The notes below the pieces were generated by a model, which worked only from the letters and a program-made list of their open reading frames with translations, was not told where the DNA came from and did no database searches. From Nitrosomonas sp. Is35 (lineage in GTDB: Bacteria > Pseudomonadota > Gammaproteobacteria > Burkholderiales > Nitrosomonadaceae): a stretch of 64,000 nt of DNA. Below are positions 26,534 to 36,105 of this stretch, in pieces (position 1 is the first letter of the stretch; each line of letters opens with the position of its first letter). Where the stretch lies: assembly GCF_033063295.1 (NCBI RefSeq), contig NZ_JAWJZH010000001.1, forward strand, positions 1,054,001-1,118,000, written 5' to 3'. The translations under genes were made by a program, and so were the position numbers.

Positions 26534-27038
26534 AATTTGTAGTAATCGCGCACTAAGCTTCACCGCACATCTCAAAATCAACCGGTAAAACGCAGCGATC
26601 AACGGTTAGATGAATCTTCGCAGCGTTGCCTGCACGGTTTTCCCCCATGCTACGATTCTTGGATTACCTCAACTGGGCTGGTACACAGCTAAACCAGCCA
26701 CTGGATTTCAATAGGCGCCAATCGAGATAATCATTGATGGTAAAATGATTAAGGACGGTCGACGGTCGCTTGAGTAATCTTGCACGTTGGGATGCCGGTT
26801 ATTGTTGCGCAGTGACATGATCTGCAATTAACTGATGATATTTTTATAACCCTGTAATGATGCGATCAGTGCAATTGTTGCCGACGCATCAAATGAACCA
26901 ATCCTGACCGGTCAAATTCCTTAAGACCGCACAAAACAAAATGTTGGTTTTGTCTTTCCAAGCCGCACCGGTTCCGGTGTATGCAGCAGCTTTTTACACT
27001 ACTATTGACTCCCATTATCCAGGAAGCGTGATTTTCCA
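26534..27038. other. Intergenic region upstream of hflX
   Basis: About 500 bases without a gene. A small inverted repeat, ACAAAAC (26931-26937) and GTTTTGT (26947-26953), lies about 90 bases before hflX. The hflX promoter should be here. No hfq gene, the usual neighbour of hflX, is present. Confidence 0.5.
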
Positions 27039-28385
27039 ATGTCCATAGAAATCAAAGAAAAACCCAAATTTGCTGTCGCGGCGGCGGTTCAGTTGCCGAA
27101 TGTCAGCGATATCGAATTCGAATCGTCACTGGCCGAGCTGCGTGAGCTCGCAAAAACACTGGGTTACACAGTCGTCAACACGTTCGTGCAAAAACGCGCC
27201 AGCTTCGACACGACCGCGTACTTGGGCGTTGGCAAGCGCGAGGAAATCCGTTGTTACGTGCACAACGATTCCGGATCGGATGAGTCTGAGGAAATCGCCA
27301 TTCGCCCCGATGATCATGACATCAGCGCTCTCTTGGTCGATCACGAGATCTCACCGTCGCAGGCGCGCAATCTTGAGAATGAGGTCGGTTGCGAGGTGAT
27401 GGACCGCACCATGGTCATTCTCGAAATTTTTCACCGTAACGCCCGTTCCCGTGCGGCGCGCGCGCAGGTGGAAATCGCGCGCCTCGGTTACATGGCGCCG
27501 CGCCTGCGCGAAGCCGCCAAACTTGCCGGGCCGCAAGGGCGGCAACGCAGCGGCACTGGCGGGCGGGGCGCGGGTGAATCGCATACCGAATTGGACCGGC
27601 GCAAGATCCGCGACCGTATCGCCGAATTGCAACAGGAAATTGTCGCGCTGGAAGCCGAGCGCAAGATCCAGCGCGCGCGGCGGCAAGAGCGCCAAGGACT
27701 CGCCAGCGTCGCGCTGGTCGGTTATACCAATGCCGGTAAATCCACCTTGATGCGGGCGCTTACCGGCAGCGAAGTGTTGGTCGCCAACAAACTTTTTGCC
27801 ACGCTCGATACCACGGTGCGGGCGCTCCATCCGGAAAGCGTGCCGCGCGTGCTCGTCAGCGACACGGTCGGTTTCATCAAAAACCTGCCGCACGGGCTGG
27901 TCGCTTCGTTCAAATCCACGCTGGACGAAGCGCTCGATGCATCCTTGCTGCTCCACGTCATCGATGCCAGCGACCCAGGATTTGAGCGCCAGCTCGAAGT
28001 TACCCAGCATGTGCTTGAAGAGATCGGCGCGCATGACGTGCCGCGTATCCGCGTATTCAACAAAATCGACCATGTTGGCGATGCAACGGCGCAAGCCGGA
28101 TGCGAAGCTGCCGTACGCGCCCGGTATCCGGACTGCATCGTGATGAGCGCGCGCCGTGCCGACGATGTTGCGAGATTGCGCCAGAAAATTGTCGAGTTTT
28201 TCCAGCAGAATCTGGTTGAAGCCGAACTTTTTCTGCCTTGGTCGGCACAGCAGCTACGCGGTGCGATCTACACGAATTGCCAGGTGCTGGCGGAACATTC
28301 GGATAATGAAGGCACTTTGTTCCGGGTTCGTAGCGAATCGGCCACCATCGAGAATCTGCGCGAGCAATTTAGCCGCGCATCATGA
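27039..28385 (+). CDS. hflX: Ribosome-associated GTPase HflX
   Basis: 448 residues. HflX splits stalled or heat-damaged ribosomes. The N-terminal domain, with VEIARLGYMAPRLREAA, and the glycine-rich GTGGRGAGESHTELDRRKI are diagnostic, followed by the G domain: G1 GYTNAGKST, G3 DTVGFIKNLP, G4 NKID. In many proteobacteria it follows hfq; here it stands alone behind a chemoreceptor gene, and its DNA is more GC-rich than the accessory DNA on both sides. Confidence 0.96.
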   Translation: MSIEIKEKPKFAVAAAVQLPNVSDIEFESSLAELRELAKTLGYTVVNTFVQKRASFDTTAYLGVGKREEIRCYVHNDSGSDESEEIAIRPDDHDISALLVDHEISPSQARNLENEVGCEVMDRTMVILEIFHRNARSRAARAQVEIARLGYMAPRLREAAKLAGPQGRQRSGTGGRGAGESHTELDRRKIRDRIAELQQEIVALEAERKIQRARRQERQGLASVALVGYTNAGKSTLMRALTGSEVLVANKLFATLDTTVRALHPESVPRVLVSDTVGFIKNLPHGLVASFKSTLDEALDASLLLHVIDASDPGFERQLEVTQHVLEEIGAHDVPRIRVFNKIDHVGDATAQAGCEAAVRARYPDCIVMSARRADDVARLRQKIVEFFQQNLVEAELFLPWSAQQLRGAIYTNCQVLAEHSDNEGTLFRVRSESATIENLREQFSRAS

Positions 28386-28405
28386 GTTCAGCGTCTTTTG
28401 CAATC

Positions 28406-28430
28406 CCGTGACAGGAAAGTCACGGATTTT
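28406..28430 (+). terminator. hflX terminator
   Basis: CCGTGAC (28406-28412) pairs with GTCACGG (28419-28425) over an AGGAAA loop, followed by ATTTTT. It lies 20 bases after the hflX stop. Confidence 0.85.
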
Positions 28431-28523
28431 TATGGTCCGGTCGAGCCACTTATTCGCTCAACTCGCTTTCGCGTGCAATGCGCGCGAGATCCAGCAAATT
28501 ATTGGCGCTGGTCTTTTGCAAGA

Positions 28524-29736
28524 TCATGGTCCAAAGGGGGGAGTGAAATGAAACTTTGCGCCTGTTTTTGTATCGGCATCAACCCAGAGTTGACTGCCGT
28601 TGTCCTCGATCAACGCGCGGCTAATCGTAAGCCTCATGCCGATACCGGATGGCTTGGTGGTAAAAAAAGGCTCGAATATGCGCTTTGCCATAGTTTGATC
28701 AAGACCGGGCCCGCTATCTTGTACTATAACTAACGCAATGCTTTTTTCATTCAAAGTTTGTGCTTTGGTGGTAATTGTTAAAATTGGTGAATCGACGGTC
28801 CGCATGGCTTCTACAGCATTCCTGAAGAAATTTACAAGAACTTTCTGCACTTGTGTGCGATTGCATTGAACAGCGGGAAGATTTTTTTCCAAATTCAGTT
28901 TTGAACGAAATCTTTCATATCCATCGTTAGAAGCAATATCGAGCGCTTCGCGTATGACATCGTTCAAATCTAACGATTCGGCTAACAACTCACCTTGCTG
29001 TAAAAAAGCAATTAACTCGTGCAAGCTGTGACCAGCGCGCTGCGCTTGCTCCACACAACCTTCCAGCGCTTTTTTTAGATTCTTCACATTAAGATCATTG
29101 CTTTGTAATGCATGGAGTACTACTTCGCTATAAGCCGATATCGCAGTCAGCGGCTGATTCAGCTCATGCGCAATAGCTGAGGCTGTATGTGCCGCTACTT
29201 GTTGTTTGAGGATTTTTTCCGCTTCGTCGCGTTGCATTCCCAACTTTTTTCGGAGAATTTTCTGCTCCGTCACATCCTAGGCAATGCCTACCAGCCGATT
29301 TGCGCAGTTAGCTTCAAAATAGACTCGCCCCACGACGGAAATCCAACGTTCAGTTCCGTCAACAGGATCAACGACGCGATACTCCGCTTTGTATTCACCG
29401 CGGCTGGCGGAATCCATCGCATAATCTATCGCTGCTTGCCGGTCTGCGCGATCATCGGGATGTATCATGGCGACAAATCCTTCATAACTGATTGTCTTCC
29501 CGGTATATCCGCTCCAAAACCTGCGCATTTGCTCATCCCAATAAACAATACTTCGTTTGAAGTTATAGTCGAAAATGCCAAACCCCGCGGCCTGCTTGGC
29601 CAAGCGTAAACGCTCCTCACTTTCCCGCAATGCGTTTTCGGTCTTCTGACGTTGCCGGGGCACTGTCAGTGTGATTAAAACGTAAAGCTGTTGTTGCAGC
29701 TCAACCGGGCTTAAGCTCACGTCTAGCAGCATTTCC
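28524..29736 (-). pseudogene. PAS-histidine kinase, broken by an amber codon and an IS insertion
   Basis: One frame holds a PAS domain (LRLAKQAAGFGIFDYNFKRS ... MIHPDDRADR ... ERWISVVGRV) and a kinase core: H-box AIAHELNQPLTAISAYSEV, N-box VNFFRNAVEAM, G1 VQDSGPGLD and FEPFFTTKPSGIGM. The two parts are separated by a TAG at 29277-29279 exactly where PAS proteins usually read GI-x-DVTEQ, so a sense codon (CAG would fit) has become a stop. The 5' end is cut at 29737 by the IS256-type element. The last ATP-binding box reads GMRLTIS instead of the usual GMGLAIS. A downstream GTG could restart a kinase without its sensor. Confidence 0.85.
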
Positions 29737-31065
29737 GGGGGTGTCCTAGATTTTGTGTAAACGGCGGTTAATAATGCCGAGGCATTCTTTCGTTAAATTG
29801 AATAGTAAACCTGTTTAGTGCCGGTTTCCAATCTCTTAGTGGCATAGACCATTTTTTGGCGATATTGCTGAGAGCCAAATAGAACAATTTGATCACAGCT
29901 TCATCGTTGGGAAACGATCCACGGTTTTTGCTGACTTTGCGTAGGCTCATATTGACTGACTCAATCGCATTGGTGGTGTAAATAATGCGCCGTATCTCAG
30001 GCGGGTAGTCGAAGAATGGAATGATGCGTTGCCAGTTATTGCGCCAAGATCGGGCGATCGGTGGATAAGCATAGTTCCATTTATCTTCAAAGTCGGCTAA
30101 CGCGTGTTCAGCCTCATCAATCGTGGCGGCGCTGTAGACCAAACGTAAATCAGCAGCTACTTCCTTGCGTTTATTCCAGCCGACGTAGTTGAGACTATTA
30201 CGAACCATGTGCACGATACAGAGTTGTACAATGGCATGTGGATAGATGGTTTCAATCGCTTCGGGAAAGCCCTTTAAGCCATCGACACAGGCGATAAAGA
30301 TATCTTGCACGCCACGATTTTTGAGTTCAGTGACAACGCTGAGCCAGAACTTGGCACCCTCGGTCTGAGCAATCCATAAGCCCAGTATTTCTTTATGGCC
30401 CTCCATGTTAATGCCGATCGCCAGGTAAATCGCTTTGGTACGAACGCTACCAGCGTCACGAACTTTGGCATGGATACAATCGAGATAGATCACAGGATAC
30501 ACCGCATCGAGAGGCCGGGATTGCCACTGCTTCACTTCATCCATTACGCCATCAGTGACCGTAGAAATGAGCGTAGGCGATACTTCTGTGCCATACATTT
30601 CAGTGAGGTGCTGTTGGATTTCACGCACTGTCATGCCACGGGCATACAGCGAGAGGATCTTGTCATCAAAGCCCGCCCAGCGGGTCTGATGCTTGGAAAT
30701 GATCAGAGGCTCGAAGCTGCCCTCACGGTCACGGGGGATCTCGATGGGTAACTCACCGAATTCACCTTTCAGGGTCTTACGGCTTTTACCATTTCTGGTA
30801 TTGCCAGTGGCATTGACTACTGTTTCGTGCTTATCGTGACCAAGATGATCGGCCATTTCTGCTTGCAAGGCACGTTCAACCAACGCTTTGGTGAGTTGCT
30901 TGAGAAGACCATGCTCACCGATTAAATCTTCTGGCTTTTTGTAATCGGCCAGCAGGCTATCAATTAAGCCGGCTGGCAGGGGTTTGGGTGTGGTCATTTT
31001 TGCTCCAAAAATATATAAACAGTTTCCTGCAATATGACCATTTACACAAAATTATTTACACCCCC
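29737..31065 (-). mobile_element. IS256-family insertion sequence, intact
   Basis: 1,329 bp bounded by inverted ends GGGGGTGT with a shared inner TTTTGTGTAAA (left from 29737, right complement to 31065). It carries one full-length transposase. The 8 bases outside the two ends (GCATTTCC and TTGTTTTA) do not match, so the expected target duplication is missing, pointing to a deletion or rearrangement at the insertion site. Confidence 0.92.
29768..30997 (-). CDS. IS256-family transposase
   Basis: 409 residues, full length for the mutator-like (IS256) DDE transposases. It begins MTTPKPLPAGLIDSLLADYK and shows ALQAEMADHLGHDKHE, the catalytic-region YLDCIHAKVRD (first Asp) and FIACVDGLKGFPEAI (second Asp), then TTNAIESVNMSLRKVSKNRG, containing the family's AIESVN motif around the Glu. 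No frameshift or stop is seen, so the element may be active. Confidence 0.95.
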   Translation of the reverse strand: MTTPKPLPAGLIDSLLADYKKPEDLIGEHGLLKQLTKALVERALQAEMADHLGHDKHETVVNATGNTRNGKSRKTLKGEFGELPIEIPRDREGSFEPLIISKHQTRWAGFDDKILSLYARGMTVREIQQHLTEMYGTEVSPTLISTVTDGVMDEVKQWQSRPLDAVYPVIYLDCIHAKVRDAGSVRTKAIYLAIGINMEGHKEILGLWIAQTEGAKFWLSVVTELKNRGVQDIFIACVDGLKGFPEAIETIYPHAIVQLCIVHMVRNSLNYVGWNKRKEVAADLRLVYSAATIDEAEHALADFEDKWNYAYPPIARSWRNNWQRIIPFFDYPPEIRRIIYTTNAIESVNMSLRKVSKNRGSFPNDEAVIKLFYLALSNIAKKWSMPLRDWKPALNRFTIQFNERMPRHY

Positions 31066-31225
31066 TTGTTTTAGTAGATTCGGCTTGTCATCGATTGAAA
31101 ACCACAAGTAGCATGCATTCTCGTTATTCGCGGACTCAATCGCTTCTGGTTTCGCTTGCGATTTTCTGTGATCAGATTGCGGGAATGTTTCTTCTCACTT
31201 TGGGATGTAATCCATAGTTTGAAAT
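31066..31225. other. Short spacer between two insertion sequences
   Basis: About 160 bases. On the minus strand a frame stays open, reading ...ESANNENACYLWFSIDDK...; it could be a scrap of the gene that the IS256-type element entered, but no family is recognisable. Confidence 0.3.
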
Positions 31226-31232
31226 ACTTACC
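31226..31232. repeat. Target duplication, left copy (ACTTACC)
   Basis: ACTTACC directly before the left end of the IS481-type element at 31233; an identical copy directly follows its right end at 32107-32113. Confidence 0.9.
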
Positions 31233-32106
31233 TGTAAGAATTACTAGCGTTGTTTACAGTATTTGGGAGAATACTGTAGATGAACATACACAAACGCACC
31301 CGATTAACTTTATTAGATCGTCAGGAAATCTGGCGGCTTTATCAAACCCGGCTGTGGAAGGTGGCGCATTTGGCGGAACGCTTTCATGTCAGCCGGCCAA
31401 CGATTTATGATGTACTGAAACGCGCGAGACTGCAGGAATTTACGCCGCGTGACAGCACCAATCAGCGGTTCAAGACGTTGCAATACGGTCTTAAGCGCCT
31501 GGCTAAGGTCGAACAAGCCATCCAGGAACGGCTCAAGCGTGAAGCCAAACGCTATAACAAGTCTTACCCAGGTGAGCTTGTTCACTTTGATACCAAGCGG
31601 CTTTCCTTGTTGAAAGGGCAATCCGCCAATGAACCTCGCGAGTACCTGTTTGTGGCCATCGATGATTTTTCCAGGGAGCTGTATGCCGATATTTTTCCCG
31701 ATAAAACTCAACACAGCGCAGCTCGCTTTCTCATAGACACTGTCATTGCCCAATGTCCGTATCAGATCGACTGCGCTTATTCCGATAACGGCAAGGAATT
31801 TAAAGGAACTGACGGCCATGCTTTCGGCAAAGCTTGCACACAACACGGTATCGGACAGAAGTTTACCCGCATCAATCGTCCGCAAACCAATGGCAAAGCC
31901 GAACGAGTCATCCGCACCCTGATGGATATGTGGCACAGCCAGATTTCCTTTAAAGACTGCGCCGATCGGCGCATTCTGCTTTCCCGTTTCATTAACTTCT
32001 ACAATACCGTCAAACCTCATAAGAGTTTGAATAATGCTACCCCTTATGAAATACTTCACGCTTATTTCAATCAACCTCTCTGTAAACAACCCTGAGATTT
32101 CTTACA
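31233..32106 (+). mobile_element. IS481-family insertion sequence, intact
   Basis: 874 bp. The ends are inverted repeats sharing TGTAAGAA at the tip and TTGTTTACAG inside (27 positions, most identical). A 7-bp direct duplication, ACTTACC, flanks it on both sides, so this insertion is recent and clean, in contrast to the neighbouring IS256-type element. Confidence 0.93.
31280..32095 (+). CDS. IS481-family transposase
   Basis: 271 residues. A helix-turn-helix region (VAHLAERFHVSRPTIYDVLK, residues about 30-49) is followed by an rve-type integrase core: VHFDTKRLSLL (first Asp), CAYSDNGKEFKG (second Asp) and QTNGKAERVIRTL (Glu). This is shorter than many IS481 transposases but keeps all three catalytic residues. 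The frame is intact from ATG to stop. Confidence 0.92.
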   Translation: MNIHKRTRLTLLDRQEIWRLYQTRLWKVAHLAERFHVSRPTIYDVLKRARLQEFTPRDSTNQRFKTLQYGLKRLAKVEQAIQERLKREAKRYNKSYPGELVHFDTKRLSLLKGQSANEPREYLFVAIDDFSRELYADIFPDKTQHSAARFLIDTVIAQCPYQIDCAYSDNGKEFKGTDGHAFGKACTQHGIGQKFTRINRPQTNGKAERVIRTLMDMWHSQISFKDCADRRILLSRFINFYNTVKPHKSLNNATPYEILHAYFNQPLCKQP

Positions 32107-32113
32107 ACTTACC
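32107..32113. repeat. Target duplication, right copy (ACTTACC)
   Basis: Second copy of the 7-bp duplication flanking the IS481-type element. Confidence 0.9.
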
Positions 32114-32284
32114 CAATACCTCACTGTTTGCAGATTGCATTATGGGCAGTTTTTTGCAAAATCTGCATTGAGGTTGTATGTATTCATGGGGACAAGCAAT
32201 CAATCAGCGCTTGCCGCTCGCATACAATAAATAAAGAAATGGGTATATACTGGAATCTAGTGTTCTGGTCAGCTGGAGAAAGTT

Positions 32285-32337
32285 AATACTTCTTCAATAA
32301 AGCTGTTATCCAGTCACTGAGATTATTGAAAAGTATT
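32285..32337 (+). promoter_or_regulatory. Long inverted repeat in the smbP leader
   Basis: AATACTTCTTCAATAA (32285-32300) and TTATTGAAAAGTATT (32323-32337) are inverted copies differing by one bulged position, separated by 22 bases. The right arm ends 36 bases before the smbP start. It is either an RNA hairpin in the 5' leader or a two-arm operator. Confidence 0.6.
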
Positions 32338-32373
32338 CATGTTATCAATGTATTTTTTAAAGGAGCAATTATC

Positions 32374-32718
32374 ATGCGTATTATATCTACAATGATTGTA
32401 ACTGGAGCATTAGCATGTTTCATGAGTACCCCTGTATTGGCATCTGACGCAGGACATACCTCTGAGGCGATGGAACACGCCGGAAAAGCGCAAGCGCATG
32501 GTGAAATGGGACATGCGAAAGAGTCCCTGAGTCATGCAAAAGAAAGCTTGGCGCACGCAAAAGCGGCGAGAGATGATCATGCGGCATCGCATAAACATAT
32601 GGATGAAGCGATCCAACATTTAGAAGAAGCGATCAAACACGCTGATATGGGACATGGTGCGGAATCGGCTAAGCACAGCGAAGAAGCGATGAAACATATG
32701 CGCCAATCCGGCCATTGA
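32374..32718 (+). CDS. smbP: Small metal-binding protein SmbP
   Basis: 114 residues including a signal peptide (to about residue 24, VLA|S). The mature part is a chain of His-containing helical heptads: AMEHAGKAQAHGEMGHAKES, LSHAKES, LAHAKAARDDHA, AIQHLEEAIKHADMGHG and AMKHMRQ. This is the pattern of SmbP, a periplasmic protein of Nitrosomonas europaea that binds several copper or other divalent ions. The ATG at 32374 was chosen because AAAGGAGC lies just upstream; a frame extension to 32326 has no signal peptide at its start. A copper-storage or detoxification role is expected for an organism with a large demand for copper enzymes. Confidence 0.92.
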   Translation: MRIISTMIVTGALACFMSTPVLASDAGHTSEAMEHAGKAQAHGEMGHAKESLSHAKESLAHAKAARDDHAASHKHMDEAIQHLEEAIKHADMGHGAESAKHSEEAMKHMRQSGH

Positions 32719-32767
32719 TGGTTTAAAACCGGTTTCCCCTCGAGATTGCTCGGGGGGAGATCAATTC

Positions 32768-33853
32768 TTAATCTTTAGCACCCAATTCCAACGCCAGTTT
32801 CCTGGATAATTTTGCAGCATCCTCAGTAACTTCGATGTCCAACCACCCTTGTAAATGCGTGCTGGCGATATCGGCCAGAGCTTGAATCCAATCGCTACGT
32901 TCATTGAGGCACGGAATATAGTGAAATTCCTTGCCGCCCGCTTGTATGAATGTGTGTTTCGCTTCGATAGCGATTTCTTCCAAAGTTTCCAGGCAATCGG
33001 AGACAAATCCAGGGCAGATCACATCGACGCGTCGCGTATGTTCCTTGCCTAATTGTTCCAAAGTGACAGCAGTGTAGGGCGTTAACCACTGGGCCCGGCC
33101 AAAGCGCGATTGAAAGCACACGGCATATTGGTTGGCATTCAATTCCAATGCTTCAGCCAGCAATCGCCCGGTTTTCTGGCATACGCAATGATAGGGATCG
33201 CCTTTATCCAGGCTTGCGCGTGGAGTGCCGTGAAAACTGATCATCAGCTTGTCAGGCCGGCCGTGTGTATCCCAGTAGTCGCGGACATTTTGCGCCAGTG
33301 CTGCGATATAGCCGGGATCATCATGGTACTGTTTGACGGTACGAATCGCAGGCTGATTACGCATTTTGTTAAGCACTGCAAATACATTGTCCATCGCCGC
33401 TGCGGTACTGCTGGCGGCATATTGCGGAAACAACGGAATGACCAGAATGCGCTCGCAACCTTGTTGCTGCATACGGGTCAGCACATCGGCAACGGAAGGT
33501 TTGCCGATATTCATCGCATATTCGACGATGGGCGGGTTTTTAAACCTTGCTGCCAGCACTTCGCGTAAACATTCCGTTTGCCGTTCGGTATGTACTTTCA
33601 GCGGAGAGCCTTCGGGTAGCCAGACTTTTGCGTATTTTTCCGCCGATGCTTTCGGTCTGAAAGGCAGGATAAAGCCATGCAAAATGGGCCACCAGATCAA
33701 GCGGGGCACTTCAATGACGCGCGGGTTGCTGAGAAATTCTTTGAGATAGGGACGTAGCGCCTGCGCAGTCGGCGCATCCGGTGTTCCCAGGTTAATCAAT
33801 AAAACACCGGTGCGATTCGGTGAGCCGTGCTGGTAAATGGATTGAGAAGTCAT
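32768..33853 (-). CDS. hemH: Ferrochelatase
   Basis: 361 residues from the ATG at 33853. The enzyme inserts Fe2+ into protoporphyrin IX, the last step of haem synthesis. Family signatures are [15 protein letters not shown] near the N-terminus, the active-site His in [38 protein letters not shown] and [17 protein letters not shown] with the conserved Glu. An open frame continues upstream to 33997, overlapping hrcA, but the canonical ferrochelatase start is at 33853. It ends 50 bases from smbP, convergent. Confidence 0.96.
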   Translation of the reverse strand: MTSQSIYQHGSPNRTGVLLINLGTPDAPTAQALRPYLKEFLSNPRVIEVPRLIWWPILHGFILPFRPKASAEKYAKVWLPEGSPLKVHTERQTECLREVLAARFKNPPIVEYAMNIGKPSVADVLTRMQQQGCERILVIPLFPQYAASSTAAAMDNVFAVLNKMRNQPAIRTVKQYHDDPGYIAALAQNVRDYWDTHGRPDKLMISFHGTPRASLDKGDPYHCVCQKTGRLLAEALELNANQYAVCFQSRFGRAQWLTPYTAVTLEQLGKEHTRRVDVICPGFVSDCLETLEEIAIEAKHTFIQAGGKEFHYIPCLNERSDWIQALADIASTHLQGWLDIEVTEDAAKLSRKLALELGAKD

Positions 33854-33887
33854 GATTATCAGTTTATTGTTTTTGGGGAAAAATAAA

Positions 33888-34907
33888 TTAGTGCTGCGAC
33901 AAGCTGCTGGAAAGCAGTTTTGCGGTAATATCGACAATCGGTATAACGCGCTCATAAGCCATGCGCCGCGGGCCGATGACGCCGACTGTGCCGACAATTT
34001 CGCCTTCTATTTCATACGGCGCCGTCACGACACTGAATTCTTCCAGCGATGACACATCGGACTCGCCGCCGATGAAGATTTTGACCCCATGCGCTTGCCG
34101 ACTAAGTTCCAGTAATTGCAATAACTTGGTTTTGCGCTCAAATAATTCGAACAGTTTTTTTAAGCTGATCAAATTGTCTGAAAGATCATCGATCTGCAAC
34201 AAGTTGCGTTCGCCCGCCAGAACCACGGCTTCGCTGCTTTCATTGATGGCGTCACCACCGGCTTCGATGGCGGCACTCATCAAGCTGATCATTTCGCCAC
34301 GCAATTGCTTTAATTCGGTATTCACGCGCCCGCGAATTTCATCCAGCGTGCAACCGGCATAATGCTGATTGATAAAATTACCGGCTTCGATCAGATCCGA
34401 CTGGCTGTATGGGGTATTGGTAAAGATAATGCGGTTTTGCACATCGCCTTCCGGCGTGACGATAATCAACAGAATGCGTTTCTCGGATAGCGCCATGAAC
34501 TCGATGTAACGGAATACCGCGCCTTTTCGTTTGGGGGTGACCACGACACCGGCAAAGCGGGTTAGATCCGATAATAACTGCGATGCGACATTGATCAAGC
34601 GCGAAGGATTATCCGGATGCAGATGGTTTTCCAGATGATTCAATTCCACTTTGTCGAGCGTTTTGACGACCAGCAAAGTGTCGACAAAGAGGCGGTAGCC
34701 TTTCGGTGTCGGGACTCTTCCCGCTGAAGTATGCGGGCTGGCAACCAATCCCATTTCTTCAAGATCGGCCATGACATTACGGATGGTTGCGGGGCTTAAG
34801 TCTAATCCTGAAAACTTCGATAGCGCCCGGGAACCAACAGGCTGACCTTCATGGATATACCGTTCTACCAATGTTTTTAATAAGATTTGGGCACGTTCGT
34901 TTAACAT
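33888..34907 (-). CDS. hrcA: Heat-inducible transcription repressor HrcA
   Basis: 339 residues. HrcA represses groESL/dnaK-type operons by binding CIRCE elements. The N-terminal winged helix reads [20 protein letters not shown] and [19 protein letters not shown], followed by [11 protein letters not shown], a very conserved family motif, and the GAF-like inserted domain with YNxx-type GEEGDV-like features. It is divergent from nadK, with hemH next on the same strand. No CIRCE sequence (TTAGCACTC-N9-GAGTGCTAA) is visible in the 300 bases upstream. Confidence 0.96.
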   Translation of the reverse strand: MLNERAQILLKTLVERYIHEGQPVGSRALSKFSGLDLSPATIRNVMADLEEMGLVASPHTSAGRVPTPKGYRLFVDTLLVVKTLDKVELNHLENHLHPDNPSRLINVASQLLSDLTRFAGVVVTPKRKGAVFRYIEFMALSEKRILLIIVTPEGDVQNRIIFTNTPYSQSDLIEAGNFINQHYAGCTLDEIRGRVNTELKQLRGEMISLMSAAIEAGGDAINESSEAVVLAGERNLLQIDDLSDNLISLKKLFELFERKTKLLQLLELSRQAHGVKIFIGGESDVSSLEEFSVVTAPYEIEGEIVGTVGVIGPRRMAYERVIPIVDITAKLLSSSLSQH

Positions 34908-35137
34908 GGCATCATTCTACACGAGTCGGCTGGTTTTATAATTTGCTTATAAGCGGTGATTTTGCCTTATCTTATCTATGCTAAACTTTCCCGTTTCCCG
35001 GTTTGCCAATATGGGCCGCAGTTTCAGCATAGGTTGAGGATTTATTCCGGGCAGTTCAACTGTTGTGGGTATATAGGTACGAGATAAAATTTTGCAAGTC
35101 TGACCGCATTGTTTATTCACTAACTGGTTTTATTATT

Positions 35138-35209
35138 ATGGTAATTCAGGTGCTTACAGCCAATGGAAACCTCACGGCCAATACCAATCAAAGCAAGCGA
35201 TTGTTTTAA
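35138..35209 (+). other. Short upstream frame ending at the nadK start
   Basis: An ATG at 35138 opens 23 codons (MVIQVLTANGNLTANTNQS...) and stops with TAA at 35207-35209, three bases before the nadK ATG. It lacks a clear ribosome-binding site. The closeness would allow translational coupling, and nadK itself also has no obvious ribosome-binding site. Confidence 0.3.
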
Positions 35210-35212
35210 GTT

Positions 35213-36085
35213 ATGAATTCCCAATTCACTACCATTGCACTGATCGGTAAACATAAGAATCCTGAAATCGCGGTGCCGTTGTTGAATCTGGCCGAGTATC
35301 TGACAGCCAAGCATTATAAAGTCTTACTCGATCATCTCACAGCCTCGCAGATTGGCAGTGACCGGTATCCGGCATTATCCCTGGAAGAAATCGGCGCGCA
35401 GGCTGATTTGGCTGTGGTCATGGGCGGCGATGGCACGATGCTCAATATCGCACGCATGCTGGTGTCGTACGATGTTCCATTGATCGGCATTAACCAGGGA
35501 CGGCTTGGTTTTCTCACCGACTTATCGGTGGAAACCATGTTTGAAACGCTGGATGAAATGCTGGCGGGAAAATATACCACCGAACGCCGCATGTTGTTGT
35601 ATGCCGAAATCATCCGGGATGGCGCCAGTGTTTTCGGCAGTCTGGCATTCAACGATGTCGTGCTGTATCGCGGTATGAGCAGCGGCATGATCGAATTTGA
35701 GGTGAAGGTCAATAACGAATATGTGAATACCTTGCGCTCGGATGGATTGATCGTCACCACACCGACCGGCTCTACCGCCTACGCGTTATCATCCGGCGGT
35801 CCGATCCTGCATCCCGGTCTGGATCTGATTGCACTGGTGCCGGTTTGCCCGCATACACTCAGTAACCGTCCCGTCGTGATCGGCCCGGATTCCAGCGTGG
35901 AGATCCAGATGCACAGCAGCGCCAATGTGCGCATCAATTGCGATAGTCATTCCTGTTTCGATCTGGAACAGACGGATAACATCATCGTGCGGCGTTTTCC
36001 CAAAACGGTGCGTTTGCTGCATTCAGTCAACCACAGTTATTACCGCATGCTGAGAGAGAAATTGGGATGGAGTGAATTTCCCTGA
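35213..36085 (+). CDS. nadK: NAD kinase
   Basis: 290 residues. The enzyme phosphorylates NAD to NADP. The GGDGTML catalytic motif is at about residues 72-78, NDVVLYRG with the ligand-binding NE/ND position at about 145-152, and the TPTGSTAYALSSGGPILHP segment at about 182-200. Length is typical. It is divergent from hrcA and followed 20 bases later by recN, a common arrangement in proteobacteria (hrcA, nadK, recN). Confidence 0.97.
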   Translation: MNSQFTTIALIGKHKNPEIAVPLLNLAEYLTAKHYKVLLDHLTASQIGSDRYPALSLEEIGAQADLAVVMGGDGTMLNIARMLVSYDVPLIGINQGRLGFLTDLSVETMFETLDEMLAGKYTTERRMLLYAEIIRDGASVFGSLAFNDVVLYRGMSSGMIEFEVKVNNEYVNTLRSDGLIVTTPTGSTAYALSSGGPILHPGLDLIALVPVCPHTLSNRPVVIGPDSSVEIQMHSSANVRINCDSHSCFDLEQTDNIIVRRFPKTVRLLHSVNHSYYRMLREKLGWSEFP

Positions 36086-36105
36086 TGCATGCCCATTAAG
36101 CCATC

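Noticed and set aside
31313..32089. 258-residue minus-strand frame inside the IS481-type transposase
   Set aside because: Opposite strand of an intact transposase with DDE motifs.
34908..35137. CIRCE operator for HrcA upstream of hrcA
   Set aside because: No TTAGCACTC-N9-GAGTGCTAA or near match is visible in the gap between hrcA and nadK.
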